A DNA stretch of 64,000 nt from positions 25,135-89,134 of the forward strand of contig JANJTP010000004.1 of NCBI GenBank assembly GCA_024711025.1. The letters run 5' to 3'. The notes under the pieces are model-generated. The model saw only the letters and a program-made list of their open reading frames with translations. It did no database searches and was not told the DNA's origin. Numbering within the stretch: position 1 is the first letter of the stretch; the number at the start of each line of letters is the position of its first letter. The position numbers and the translations under genes were made by a program. This DNA is from Solirubrobacteraceae bacterium (GTDB lineage Bacteria; Actinomycetota; Thermoleophilia; Solirubrobacterales; Solirubrobacteraceae). Shown here piece by piece: positions 23,479 through 31,566 of this stretch.

Positions 23479-25096
23479 GCGGCTGCCGGTGCGCCTCGGC
23501 GACAGCACGCTGCACGTCGTTCCCGAGGCGGATGAGGCGGGCGGCCCCGATGCGATCCTCCCCGGCTTCGGCGGCACGCTTCGCGACGGCCTCGGGGTGC
23601 TCGCGGGTCGAGGCGGCGTGGAGCTCGCGATAGTCGGCGGCCTCGTGCTCGACCCGCTGCTCGGCGTGCGGCGTACGAGCATCGGCATCAGCGACGGGCG
23701 GATCGTGTCGATCGGCCGTGCGGGCAATCCCGACACGATGGACGGCGTCGGCGTCGTGCTAGACAGCGGCACCGCGATCCTCGATGCGACCGGGATGGTC
23801 GTCACGCCCGGCGCGATCGACCCGCATGTGCACTGGCTGTCGCCGCAAGTCGCCGACGCTGCGCTCGCCTCCGGCGTGACGACGCTCGTCATCCAGGACT
23901 ACGGCCCCGTGTGGAACCTCGGCTGCAACCCGGGCGAGGGGCTGGCGACGACGTGGGCGGCGCTGGAGGCGGTGCCCGTGAACGCCGCGTTGCTGGCACG
24001 AGCGTCCTCTGTCCCCACGCGCGCCGAGGAGGCGCTGCGCCGCGGCGCAGCCGGCCTGAAGATCCACGAGGACGTCGCGGCGGGCCCCGAGCAGATCCGC
24101 GTGGCGCTCGAGCTCTGCGAGCGCCACGACGTTCAGCTCGCCATCCACACCGACGGCCTCAACGAGGCGCTCGGCGTCGCAGACACGCTTGCCGCCTTCG
24201 CGGGGCGCACCGTGCACGCCTTCCACATCGAGGGCGCCGGCGGCGGCCACGCGCCCGACCTGCTGCGGCTTGCGGGCGAGCCGAACGTGCTCACGTCGTC
24301 GACGACGCCGACCGTCCCGTTCGGGGCGGGCGCCGAGGCCGAGCACCTGGAGATGATCAGCGCCGTGCATGTGCTCGACCCTCGCCGCCGCGCCGGGGAC
24401 GCCCGCGCCGTACGCCTGCGCGTCCGGCCGTCGACGATGGCCGCGGAGGGGGTGCTGCACGATCTCGGCGTGATCCCGATGCTGAGCTCCGACTCGCAGG
24501 GAATGGGCCGGATCGGAGAGGTCGTCCGGCGCGCCTTCCAGAACGCCGACTGGATGAAGCGCGTACGCGGGCCCGAGCCCGGCCCTGCCGACAACGAGCG
24601 GGTCCTGCGCCACCTGGCGAAGCTGACGGTCAACGTCGCGATCACCCACGGACTCGCCGGGCACGTCGGCTCGCTGCTGCCCGGCCGACTCGCCGATGCG
24701 GTCCTCTGGCAACCGCACCAGTTCGGCGTGCGGCCGGAGCTCGTCGTCAAGAGCGGGATTGCCGCATGGGGTGCCAGCGGCGACGGCAACGCGACGACGA
24801 TGCTCTGCGAGCCGACGCGGATCGCCCGCCAGGTCGGCGCGCTCGGAGCCGCGCCGGCAAGGCTGTCGCTGGCCTTCCTCGCCGAGGCGTCGCTCGACGC
24901 CGAGCTGCCGACGAGCCGGCCGCGGGCGAAGGTGGAAGGCTGCCGCGGCCTCGGCGCGGCGGACATGATCCGCAACACGCGCCGCGGCGCCGTGCGGGTC
25001 GACCCGCGCACGCACGTGGTGACGCTCGACGGCGAGCCCGTCGCCGCCCCGCCGGTGCGCGATCTGGCGCTGTCGGGCCGCTACCTGCTCGGCTGA
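23471..25096 (+). CDS. ureC: Urease alpha subunit, divergent
   Basis: 541 residues from GTG 23471. All six dinickel-site residues are present: His119 and His121 (DPHVHW), the carbamylated Lys197 (GLKIHED), His226 (AIHTDGLNE), His252 (HIEGAGGGH) and Asp341 (SSDSQGMG). The mobile flap differs: where Klebsiella urease has Cys319-His320 (VCHHL) this has Val299-His300 (AVHVL). The glycine-rich segment after strand 1 is shortened (LVIQDYGPVWNLGCNPG). It may be a urease with altered kinetics or act on another amide. Coupled to ureAB by an 8-nt overlap. Confidence 0.85.
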   Translation: MPERLPVRLGDSTLHVVPEADEAGGPDAILPGFGGTLRDGLGVLAGRGGVELAIVGGLVLDPLLGVRRTSIGISDGRIVSIGRAGNPDTMDGVGVVLDSGTAILDATGMVVTPGAIDPHVHWLSPQVADAALASGVTTLVIQDYGPVWNLGCNPGEGLATTWAALEAVPVNAALLARASSVPTRAEEALRRGAAGLKIHEDVAAGPEQIRVALELCERHDVQLAIHTDGLNEALGVADTLAAFAGRTVHAFHIEGAGGGHAPDLLRLAGEPNVLTSSTTPTVPFGAGAEAEHLEMISAVHVLDPRRRAGDARAVRLRVRPSTMAAEGVLHDLGVIPMLSSDSQGMGRIGEVVRRAFQNADWMKRVRGPEPGPADNERVLRHLAKLTVNVAITHGLAGHVGSLLPGRLADAVLWQPHQFGVRPELVVKSGIAAWGASGDGNATTMLCEPTRIARQVGALGAAPARLSLAFLAEASLDAELPTSRPRAKVEGCRGLGAADMIRNTRRGAVRVDPRTHVVTLDGEPVAAPPVRDLALSGRYLLG

Positions 25097-25181
25097 GCAG
25101 CCCTCCGATACGGATGCTCCAAGCCGCGGCTCGATTCGCGAAGCGACGCGCGGCGTGGGCCCAGAGCGCGACGCGGGCGTG

Positions 25182-26480
25182 TCAGCGGGCGCGCGTGAAG
25201 CGCCGCCCGGCGACCGGCGAGGACTCCTCGTCGAGCGTCGTCGGCGGCCCGGTCGGGGGCCGTACGCCGCCGGCCGCGAGCAGCTCGTCGCCTCCCCCGG
25301 CCTCGCGGTTGGCGGCTTCCTCGAGCTGCGCGAGCCGCTCGGGTGTCATCGCCGTGGCGTCCTCGTTGTCGGCCAGCCAGCGAGCCGCCTCCGAGGCGGC
25401 GTGCTCGTCGCGCACGATCTTCTTGCCGGCCGCGTAGTAGCGGTCGATCTCGGCGAACAGCTCATCCACGAGTCGCTCGGTGGGCACCTTCTTCAGCGGC
25501 TCGCCGCGCGAGAAGATCATCCCCGCGTCCTTGGCACCGGTGATGCCGAAGTCCGCGTGGCGCGCCTCGCCGATCCCGTTGACCGCACAGCCGAGGACCG
25601 ACACCTCGATCGGCTCGTCGTAGGCCTCGAGGCGCCGTTCGACCTCGGCGACCACCGAGTCCATGTCGAACTGCAGCCGCCCGCACGTCGGGCAGGCGAT
25701 CAGCACCGGGCCGCGCTCGCGCAGCTTCAGGGCCTTGAGGATCTCCCAGCCGACCTTGACCTCCTCCTCGGCGTGGAACGTCGAGAGCGAGATGCGGATC
25801 GTGTCGCCGATCCCGTCGGCGAGCAGCGTGCCCAGACCGACGGCGGACTTGAGCGAGCCGGTCCACCTCGTGCCCGCCTCGGTCACGCCGAGATGCAGCG
25901 GGTACGGGATCCGCTCGCTGAGCATCCGGTTCGACGCGATCGTGTTCGGCACGCTCGTCGACTTCATCGAGAGCTTGAAGTCGGTGAAGTCCAGGCGCTC
26001 CATCAGCTCGACGAACTCGACCGCCGCGGTCACGAGCGCCTCGACCGGGTTCTCGAACTCCAGCTCGCGCAGGTGGCGCGGCAGCGAGCCGGAGTTGACG
26101 CCGATCCGCAGCGGCGTCCCGAGCGTCCGCGCGCGGTCGACGACCTGGGCGACCTTCTCGGGGCCGCCGATGTTGCCCGGGTTCAAGCGCACGCAGGCGG
26201 CGCCGTTGTCGAGCGCCTTGAGGGCGAGGGTGTGGTTGAAGTGGATGTCGGCGATGATCGGCACCGGCGAGCGCTCGACGATCGTGCGCAGCGCCTCGGC
26301 GTCCTCGTCGCGCGGCACCGCTACCCGCACGAGATCGGCGCCGGCCTCGGCGCAGCGCTCGATCTGGCTCACCGTCGCGCTGACGTTGGCCGTCTCGGTC
26401 TTCGTCATCGTCTGAACGGCGACCGGCGCGCCGCCGCCGATCGGGACTCCGCCGACGTCGATCTGTCGCTCCGAGGCCAT
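25182..26480 (-). CDS. ispG: 4-hydroxy-3-methylbut-2-en-1-yl diphosphate synthase (IspG/GcpE)
   Basis: 432 residues, bacterial type. N-terminal TIM barrel (VAVQTMTKTETANVSAT, then IPIIADIHFNHTLAL-like). The [4Fe-4S] cluster is held by Cys263, Cys266 (ACPTCGR) and Cys298, with Glu305 (GCAVNGIGEA). It reduces methylerythritol cyclodiphosphate, the sixth step of the MEP isoprenoid route, so the host makes isoprenoids by that route. The C-terminus has a tail of about 40 residues rich in Gly, Pro and Thr that is not part of the fold. TACACT (26488-26493) is 7 nt before ATG 26480, so the mRNA is probably leaderless. Confidence 0.95.
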   Translation of the reverse strand: MASERQIDVGGVPIGGGAPVAVQTMTKTETANVSATVSQIERCAEAGADLVRVAVPRDEDAEALRTIVERSPVPIIADIHFNHTLALKALDNGAACVRLNPGNIGGPEKVAQVVDRARTLGTPLRIGVNSGSLPRHLRELEFENPVEALVTAAVEFVELMERLDFTDFKLSMKSTSVPNTIASNRMLSERIPYPLHLGVTEAGTRWTGSLKSAVGLGTLLADGIGDTIRISLSTFHAEEEVKVGWEILKALKLRERGPVLIACPTCGRLQFDMDSVVAEVERRLEAYDEPIEVSVLGCAVNGIGEARHADFGITGAKDAGMIFSRGEPLKKVPTERLVDELFAEIDRYYAAGKKIVRDEHAASEAARWLADNEDATAMTPERLAQLEEAANREAGGGDELLAAGGVRPPTGPPTTLDEESSPVAGRRFTRAR

Positions 26481-26604
26481 GCGCCCAAGTGTACGAGCGG
26501 CACGCGGGCGGGTCGCAGGCGATGGCGGTCAGCCGGGACGCTCTCGCCACCGCTGTGCGGGTTCGCCGGCCGCATCGCGCCGATCCGGCTCTATCGTTGT
26601 CCGC

Positions 26605-26961
26605 ATGCGCCACGAGCTGCGGCCCCTCTTCGACCGCGTCGTGATCAAGGAGCTCGATCCCGACCGCATCCGTCGCTCCGGCCTGCTCGTGCCGGCAGGC
26701 AGCCACGAGCCGCCGCCGCAGCACGGGATCGTCCTCGCCATCGGGCCCGGCGTCGATTGGTGGCAGGCGCAGGGCGTCAACATGCCGGTCGCCCCGGGCG
26801 ACCACGTCGTCTTCCCCGCCTCCGCGGGCGTCTGGATCGAGGTCGACGAGGAGCGCCTGCTCGTCTGCCGCGTCGGCGAGCTGCTCGGCGTGCTCGAGAG
26901 CGCTCGGCCCGCACCTACGGGCTTCGAGGATCGCGAGCTGTCCTCGGGCGAGCCGGATTGA
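26605..26961 (+). CDS. GroES-like (Cpn10) protein, without a groEL neighbour
   Basis: 118 residues of the Cpn10 fold: LRPLFDRVVIKELDP, then a shortened mobile-loop region RIRRSGLLVPAG, the strand HGIVLAIGPGV, and VAPGDHVVFPASAGVWIEVDEERLLVCRVGELLGV. The classical mobile loop that contacts GroEL (with I-V/L-x) is replaced by RRSGLLVP, and 20 residues extend beyond the usual end. No groEL is adjacent. It may be a diverged co-chaperonin paralogue. TATCGT (26592-26597) lies seven nt before ATG 26605: leaderless pattern. Confidence 0.75.
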   Translation: MRHELRPLFDRVVIKELDPDRIRRSGLLVPAGSHEPPPQHGIVLAIGPGVDWWQAQGVNMPVAPGDHVVFPASAGVWIEVDEERLLVCRVGELLGVLESARPAPTGFEDRELSSGEPD

Positions 26962-26995
26962 CGACGCCTCGGGCGGACCGGACGGGGGGCGTGCC

Positions 26996-27355
26996 GTGCG
27001 CTGGCTGCTGACCTGGGGCTTCAACACGCTCGCGCTGTTCGTCGCGGCGTGGCTGCTCGACGGGGTCGGCTACGGCGACTCGTGGTGGGGGCTGTTCGTC
27101 GCGGGCGTCGTCTTCACGTTGATCAACGGGTTCGCGAAGCCCGTCCTGACGATTCTCTCGATCCCCTTCATCGTCGTCACGCTGGGGCTCTTCTACTTCC
27201 TGCTGAACGTCCTGATGCTCTACCTGACGGACTGGATCGTCCCCGACTTCGAGCTGCGGGACTTCTGGTCGGCGGCGCTTGCGGCGATCATCGTCAGCCT
27301 CGTCAACGCGCTGCTGCGCCTGGCACTCGGCGATCCCCGCGAGCGCACCTCATGA
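26996..27355 (+). CDS. Phage-holin-family-IV-like membrane protein
   Basis: 119 residues, four membrane helices. The pattern WLLDGVGY, then GVVFTLINGFAKPVLTILS and FIVVTLGLFYFLLNVLMLYL matches the family known as 'phage holin superfamily IV' (DUF360), which is widespread in bacteria without phage context. The name is historical; the function is unknown. GTG start at 26996; it follows the GroES-like gene by 34 nt and its stop overlaps the convergent phospholipase gene by 6 nt. Confidence 0.75.
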   Translation: MRWLLTWGFNTLALFVAAWLLDGVGYGDSWWGLFVAGVVFTLINGFAKPVLTILSIPFIVVTLGLFYFLLNVLMLYLTDWIVPDFELRDFWSAALAAIIVSLVNALLRLALGDPRERTS

Positions 27356-27811
27356 CCACGGGGCGTTGAAGACGCGCACCGCGATGTGCATCGCGCCCGC
27401 CTGAGCGCGGCAGCTCGTCAGTGGCACGCCGGTGAAGCGCGCGGCGCACACGCGTCGCAGCTCGGTGAGGAACCGGCCGTCGATCCACAGGCGCGCGACC
27501 TCGCTGCGCCACAGACGCAGCCCGCGGCCGATGTTGCGGTAGCCGAAGTCGTGCTGGCGGCATGGTCCCTCGAAGCGACGCGCCCATGAGTGCGGCGTAC
27601 GGCTGCAGCCGTCAGTCGACCAGTCGAACGGCGCCGGGCGCCCCCGCGCGATCGCGGCGAAGCTCTCATGCGTCATCGCGACGAGCTCGAGCGCTCGCTC
27701 CCGGGGTGTGGCGGCGCCGGAGGTCGCGGCGACCGCGAGCGCCGCGAGGGTGATGACCGCGCTCGCGAGGAGCAGGAGCGCGAGTCGCCGGACGCTGGAT
27801 CGCTGGCTCAT
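27350..27811 (-). CDS. Secreted phospholipase A2 (bacterial/fungal type)
   Basis: 153 residues. A signal peptide ends around residue 34 (AAATSGAA). The catalytic pair His87-Asp88 lies in PCRQHDFGYRN, and the calcium-binding loop is DWSTDGCS (64-70 region). Cys69-Cys84 and two later cysteines (122, 134 area) would form the two disulfides of the group XIV enzymes known in Streptomyces and fungi. It cleaves the sn-2 acyl chain of phospholipids outside the cell. The catalytic residues are intact, so an active enzyme is expected. Confidence 0.85.
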   Translation of the reverse strand: MSQRSSVRRLALLLLASAVITLAALAVAATSGAATPRERALELVAMTHESFAAIARGRPAPFDWSTDGCSRTPHSWARRFEGPCRQHDFGYRNIGRGLRLWRSEVARLWIDGRFLTELRRVCAARFTGVPLTSCRAQAGAMHIAVRVFNAPWS

Positions 27812-27910
27812 CGGCGCGACGCTACGGGCGCCGGAGCGCGTCGGCGGGAAGTGAGCGACCCCTGTGACGGGTACGTGCGCCCGGCGTTGCTCTGCCGGTG
27901 TGTCCCGCCG

Positions 27911-29929
27911 CTATCCGCTGGCCGTCCGCCCGTCCCCGACTGCCGTCCGCTCGGCCGCGAACGTCGCGAACCAGTCGAGCGCCGCAGGGTTGGCGAGCGA
28001 GTCGCGGCTGGCGACCCTCTCCGCGGGCTCCCCCATCAGGATTCGCTTCACCGGGACTTCGAGGATCTTGCCCGACAACGTCCGCGGGATCTCTGCGACC
28101 GCGATCGCCTCGCTGGGAACGTGGCGCGGCGAGCACTCCCCTCGCACGCGCCGCGCGATCCGCCCGACCAGGTCGTCGTCGAGTGCGGCGCCCTCGGCGA
28201 GCACGACGAACAGCGGCATCCAGCTCTCGGCACCCTCTCGCGGCACGTCGACGACGAGCGCGTCGACGATCTCGTCGAGGGCGAGCACCGCGCGGTAGAT
28301 CTCGCTCGTCCCCATCCGCACCCCGCCGCGGTTGATCGTCGAGTCCGAGCGACCGTAGATGACCGCCGTGCCGCGCCCGGTGATGCGGATCCAGTCGCCG
28401 TGGCGCCAGACGCCGGGGTAGGTCGAGAAGTAGCTCTCGTGCAGGCGCTTCCCGTCCGGGTCGTTCCAGAAGCAGACCGGCATCGACGGCAGCGGCTCGG
28501 TGAGGACCAGCTCGCCGACCTCCTCGATCACCGACCTCCCCCGCTCGTCGAACGCCTCGACCTTGGCGCCGAGCGCGCGGCCCTGGAGCTCGCCCTCGTA
28601 GACCGGCAGCGTCGGCACGCCGCCGACGAACGCGGTGCACACGTCGGTGCCGCCGCTCGTCGAGAAGAGCCACGTCTGCGCGCCGAGCTGGTCGTAGACC
28701 CAGCGGAAGCCCTCCGGCGACAGCGGCGAGCCGGTCGAGCCGACGGCGCGCAGCCGCGAGAGGTCGCGGCCCTCGCCCGGGCGCATGCCGGCCTTCATGC
28801 AGGAGGCGAGATATGCGGCGCTCGTCCCGAAGCACGTCACGTCGGCCTCGTCGGCGAGGTCCCAGAGCCTGTCTAGCGTCGGGTAGCCCGGGTTCCCGTC
28901 GAACAGCACGATCGCGGCGTCGGTCAGGAGCACTCCGGCAAGGAAGTTCCACATCATCCAGCCGGTCGTCGTGAACCAGAAGACCCGGTCGCCCGGGCGC
29001 GCGTCGACGTGCAGCCACATCTTCTTGAGGTGCTCGAGCAGGATGCCGCCGTGGCCGTGGACGATCGGCTTGGGCAGGCCGGTCGTGCCGGACGAGTAGA
29101 CGACCCACAGCGGATGCGAGAAGGCGACCCGGTGGAAGCTCAGCTCGTCGCCGGTGCCGCCGACCGGGAACACGGCGCCCCAGAGGCGCCCGGCGCGCAG
29201 CGAGGAGACGTCCGGCGAGCCGTCGAGGTAGGGCAGGACGATCGTGTGCTCGACCGTCGGCATCGCGGCCTCGAGCTCGGCGATCGTCGCGAGCTTGTCG
29301 AAGTCGCGCCCGCCGTAGCGATAGCCGTCGACCGCGAGGAGCACCTTGGGCTCGATCTGCGCGAAGCGGTCGACGACGCTGCGCGTGCCGAAGTCCGGCG
29401 AGCAGCTCGACCAGATCGCGCCGAGGCTGGCCGTCGCCAGGAAGGCGGCCATCGCCTCCGCGATGTTCGGCATGTAGGCGGCGACGCGATCGCCCTCCCC
29501 CACGCCCAGCTCGTGCAGCCCCGCGGCGATGGCGGCCGTCATCGCGCGCAGCTCGCCGCGGCTGATCTCGCGTGTCGCGCGCAGCTCGCCGGACTCGACG
29601 ATCGCGACGGCTTCGTCGGCGCTCTCGCGGAAGACGTGCTCGACCAGGTTCAGCCGAGCGTTCGGGAACCAGCTCGCGTCGGCGACGCGGCGCTCGGCCA
29701 GCACCGGCCGCGGGGAACCGTCCGCGCGCACGTCGAAGAACTCCCAGATCGCGCTCCAGAACCCCTCGATGTCGTCGACCGACCAGCGCCACAGCGCCTG
29801 GTAGTCGTCGACGTCGAGCGCCAGCCCGCGCTCGCTGCGCAGCCAGGCGACGAAGCGGGCGAGGTTCGTCGCCGCCCGCTGCTCACCGGTCGGTTGCCAG
29901 AGGGTCGGGGGCGTCTCGGTGCCGTGCAT
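27911..29929 (-). CDS. aacS: Acetoacetyl-CoA synthetase
   Basis: 672 residues, the length of the acetoacetyl-CoA synthetase branch of acyl-CoA synthetases. The AMP-binding core has VVYSSGTTGLPKPIVHGHGG, then the A5-like block FSTSGGTDVCTAF and the hinge region YGRSDSTINRGGVRMG; the C-terminal domain has SGKILEVPVKRIL with the catalytic Lys. It activates acetoacetate, for ketone-body use or for supply of acetoacetyl-CoA to polyester or isoprenoid-like routes. Start ATG 29929. No neighbouring thiolase or HBDH. Its 3' end is about 100 nt from the phospholipase gene. Confidence 0.9.
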   Translation of the reverse strand: MHGTETPPTLWQPTGEQRAATNLARFVAWLRSERGLALDVDDYQALWRWSVDDIEGFWSAIWEFFDVRADGSPRPVLAERRVADASWFPNARLNLVEHVFRESADEAVAIVESGELRATREISRGELRAMTAAIAAGLHELGVGEGDRVAAYMPNIAEAMAAFLATASLGAIWSSCSPDFGTRSVVDRFAQIEPKVLLAVDGYRYGGRDFDKLATIAELEAAMPTVEHTIVLPYLDGSPDVSSLRAGRLWGAVFPVGGTGDELSFHRVAFSHPLWVVYSSGTTGLPKPIVHGHGGILLEHLKKMWLHVDARPGDRVFWFTTTGWMMWNFLAGVLLTDAAIVLFDGNPGYPTLDRLWDLADEADVTCFGTSAAYLASCMKAGMRPGEGRDLSRLRAVGSTGSPLSPEGFRWVYDQLGAQTWLFSTSGGTDVCTAFVGGVPTLPVYEGELQGRALGAKVEAFDERGRSVIEEVGELVLTEPLPSMPVCFWNDPDGKRLHESYFSTYPGVWRHGDWIRITGRGTAVIYGRSDSTINRGGVRMGTSEIYRAVLALDEIVDALVVDVPREGAESWMPLFVVLAEGAALDDDLVGRIARRVRGECSPRHVPSEAIAVAEIPRTLSGKILEVPVKRILMGEPAERVASRDSLANPAALDWFATFAAERTAVGDGRTASG

Positions 29930-29990
29930 AGCGCGTGAAGCCTGCCAGATGGCGCGCCGCGCCTCTTGGTCGTCCGAGCGGTGGGTCCCG

Positions 29991-30284
29991 TCAGCGCTTG
30001 GCGGCGGAGCGCCGGCGGCGGCGCGCGGCGATCCGATCGAGCCCGATGCCCGCGGCCAGCCCGACGCCGACGCAGACGAGGATCAGCAGTATCAGCGGCG
30101 TCTCGACCGTCCCGAACACCCAGTCGATGCTGACCGACGAGGTGTTGAGCACGGCGAACACGGCGACGAACGCGGTCACGGCGACGGCCATCACGAGCCG
30201 GGCGATCTCCGCCGAGGAGCGTCGCCGGCGTCCCGGGCGCGAGCCGCCCTCGGTCGGCTTGGGCGCGGCCTCGCGGGAGCTCAT
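29991..30284 (-). CDS. LapA-domain membrane protein
   Basis: 97 residues with a basic N-terminus (PGRRRRSS), two membrane helices (VMAVAVTAFVAVFAVLNTSSVSIDWVFG, in outline, and LILLILVCVGVGLAAGIGLD) and a basic end. The N-T-x-x-V-x-I-x-F/W-V-F-G segment is the DUF1049/LapA signature. In Gram-negatives LapA (YciS) helps adjust LPS synthesis; its role in actinobacteria is unknown. A 7-codon upstream frame overlaps its ATG (ATGA). Confidence 0.75.
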   Translation of the reverse strand: MSSREAAPKPTEGGSRPGRRRRSSAEIARLVMAVAVTAFVAVFAVLNTSSVSIDWVFGTVETPLILLILVCVGVGLAAGIGLDRIAARRRRRSAAKR

Positions 30285-30304
30285 GTCGACGCGGTCGTGG
30301 CCAT
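30281..30304 (-). CDS. Seven-codon leaderless uORF coupled to the LapA-like gene
   Basis: On the minus strand TATACGAT (30311-30318) is a strong -10-like box. Six nt after TACGAT stands an ATG (30304) that opens a seven-codon frame, Met-Ala-Thr-Thr-Ala-Ser-Thr, whose TGA overlaps the ATG of the LapA-like gene (ATGA). This spacing is that of leaderless starts elsewhere here. It would deliver ribosomes to a start codon that has no Shine-Dalgarno. Real translation of it is inference. Confidence 0.4.
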   Translation of the reverse strand: MATTAST

Positions 30305-30345
30305 CGCGGGATCGTATACCCGGCGCGGCTCAGGTCCGACGGGCG

Positions 30346-31272
30346 TCACAGACCAGCCGGATGGCGTACGACGTAGCCTGCGGTGGAGCGCATCTCACCG
30401 TCCCATCGTGAGCCGTCGTCCATCCCCGAGGTGTCGTAGCGCAGGACCCCGCGGGCGGTCCGGATCGTCATGTACGCGTGGCCGGGGTTCGCATAGACCG
30501 TGATCCAGCGCCCCCTGCCCGGCGAGCCCCAGCGCATGAGCTGGCCGGAATCCAGGGGACTGCGCAATGCACCGGCGCCCCGCAGGACGTACGAGACCGA
30601 TCCCGAGCAGTCATAGCCGCTGTCGTCGAACGAGCGATGCCCGCCGCCGTAGCGGTAGGGCTTGCGGGCGATCCGGTGGGCGGCGGCAATCGCCTCGACG
30701 ACGGCCTGCGGCACGCCGTCCACCGTCGGCCCCGCCCCGCGTCCGGCACGCCGTCGCGAGGCGTGCTCGAGCACCGGCCGGCCGGCGCCCCGGCCGAGCG
30801 CCCGCCAGGTCGCCGGGCCGACGACTCCGTCCGCGGTGAGCCCGCGTGAGCGCTGGAAGCGTCGCACGGCGCGCAGCGTCGCCGGGCCGAACACCCCGTC
30901 GGCGCCGAGCCCGAGACGTCGCTGCAGCACCCGCACCGAGCGCTTGATCCGCGCGCTTCCGGCGGCGCCGCGACGGGTGCGGCCGATCGAGCGGGTCAGC
31001 GCGCGCCACGTCGCCGCGCCGACGACGCCGTCGGCCGTCAGACGATGACCTCGCTGGAAGCGCCGCACGGCTCTCTTCGTGCCGGCACCGAAGATCCCGT
31101 CGACGGGCAGCCGCAGGGTGCGCTGGAGGCACTCGACCGTCCTGCCGCGATCGCCCGGCTCGAGCGTCGGCAGGGCGTGGGCCGCGGGGGCGGCCCAGAG
31201 GGCGAGCAGGAGGACGGCCAGCCAGGCGGCGACCGGCGGCAGGCGGCGGCGGAGGGTCGTTCGGTGACTCAT
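30346..31272 (-). CDS. Secreted NlpC/P60-like hydrolase with two peptidoglycan-binding domains
   Basis: 308 residues. A signal peptide ends near residue 33 (APAAHA). Two PG_binding_1 repeats follow, 36-92 and 108-160, both with the RAVRRFQR...[14 protein letters not shown] pattern. The C-terminal domain (about 187-308) is NlpC/P60-like with Cys222 ([10 protein letters not shown]) and His265 (NPGHAYMTI). It is expected to cut stem-peptide bonds in the wall. A c-di-AMP riboswitch ends only 5-6 nt before the ATG, and there is no free Shine-Dalgarno, suggesting translation is gated by the aptamer. Confidence 0.85.
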   Translation of the reverse strand: MSHRTTLRRRLPPVAAWLAVLLLALWAAPAAHALPTLEPGDRGRTVECLQRTLRLPVDGIFGAGTKRAVRRFQRGHRLTADGVVGAATWRALTRSIGRTRRGAAGSARIKRSVRVLQRRLGLGADGVFGPATLRAVRRFQRSRGLTADGVVGPATWRALGRGAGRPVLEHASRRRAGRGAGPTVDGVPQAVVEAIAAAHRIARKPYRYGGGHRSFDDSGYDCSGSVSYVLRGAGALRSPLDSGQLMRWGSPGRGRWITVYANPGHAYMTIRTARGVLRYDTSGMDDGSRWDGEMRSTAGYVVRHPAGL

Positions 31273-31277
31273 CGCGG

Positions 31278-31415
31278 TGGGCGCCTGCGGGGTTAGCTGG
31301 CGGGCTCGCGGCACGGCCGCTACGCCGCGGATGCGGCGATTCGCCCCGGCGGCCTGTGGCGGCCGCATTGGTTCCCCCGCTCCCCGGCCTCGTGGACCGC
31401 GGATTCGGCGTTCGG
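31278..31415 (-). promoter_or_regulatory. Cyclic di-AMP riboswitch (ydaO-yuaA class), second copy
   Basis: On the minus strand the ordered blocks are GCCGAATCC, GGGGGAACCA, GGGGCGAATCGCC, GAGCCCGCCAGCTAAC and CCGCAGGCGCC. The 3' block differs from that of the first copy (9111-9290) at few positions, and both precede secreted wall proteins. The 3' strand of the aptamer ends at about 31278, six nt before the ATG at 31272. Between 31416 and 31566, before the CAP gene, I see nothing else. Confidence 0.9.
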
Positions 31416-31566
31416 CGACGCTACCAGCGCAACGGGGCGTGGCCTGCAGGAGCCGTTGCAGCGCCCTCGCGTCCATTCGGGCTCGCGTCGATCGGTCGCG
31501 GACGCCTCGCCTGCGCTGCGATTGGGCCTCCGCGTCCGCCGCACGAGCGGGAGGGCCCGACCGTGT

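Noticed and set aside
26996..27355. Prophage remnant suggested by the 'phage holin' family name
   Set aside because: No other phage gene; the family is a common chromosomal membrane protein.
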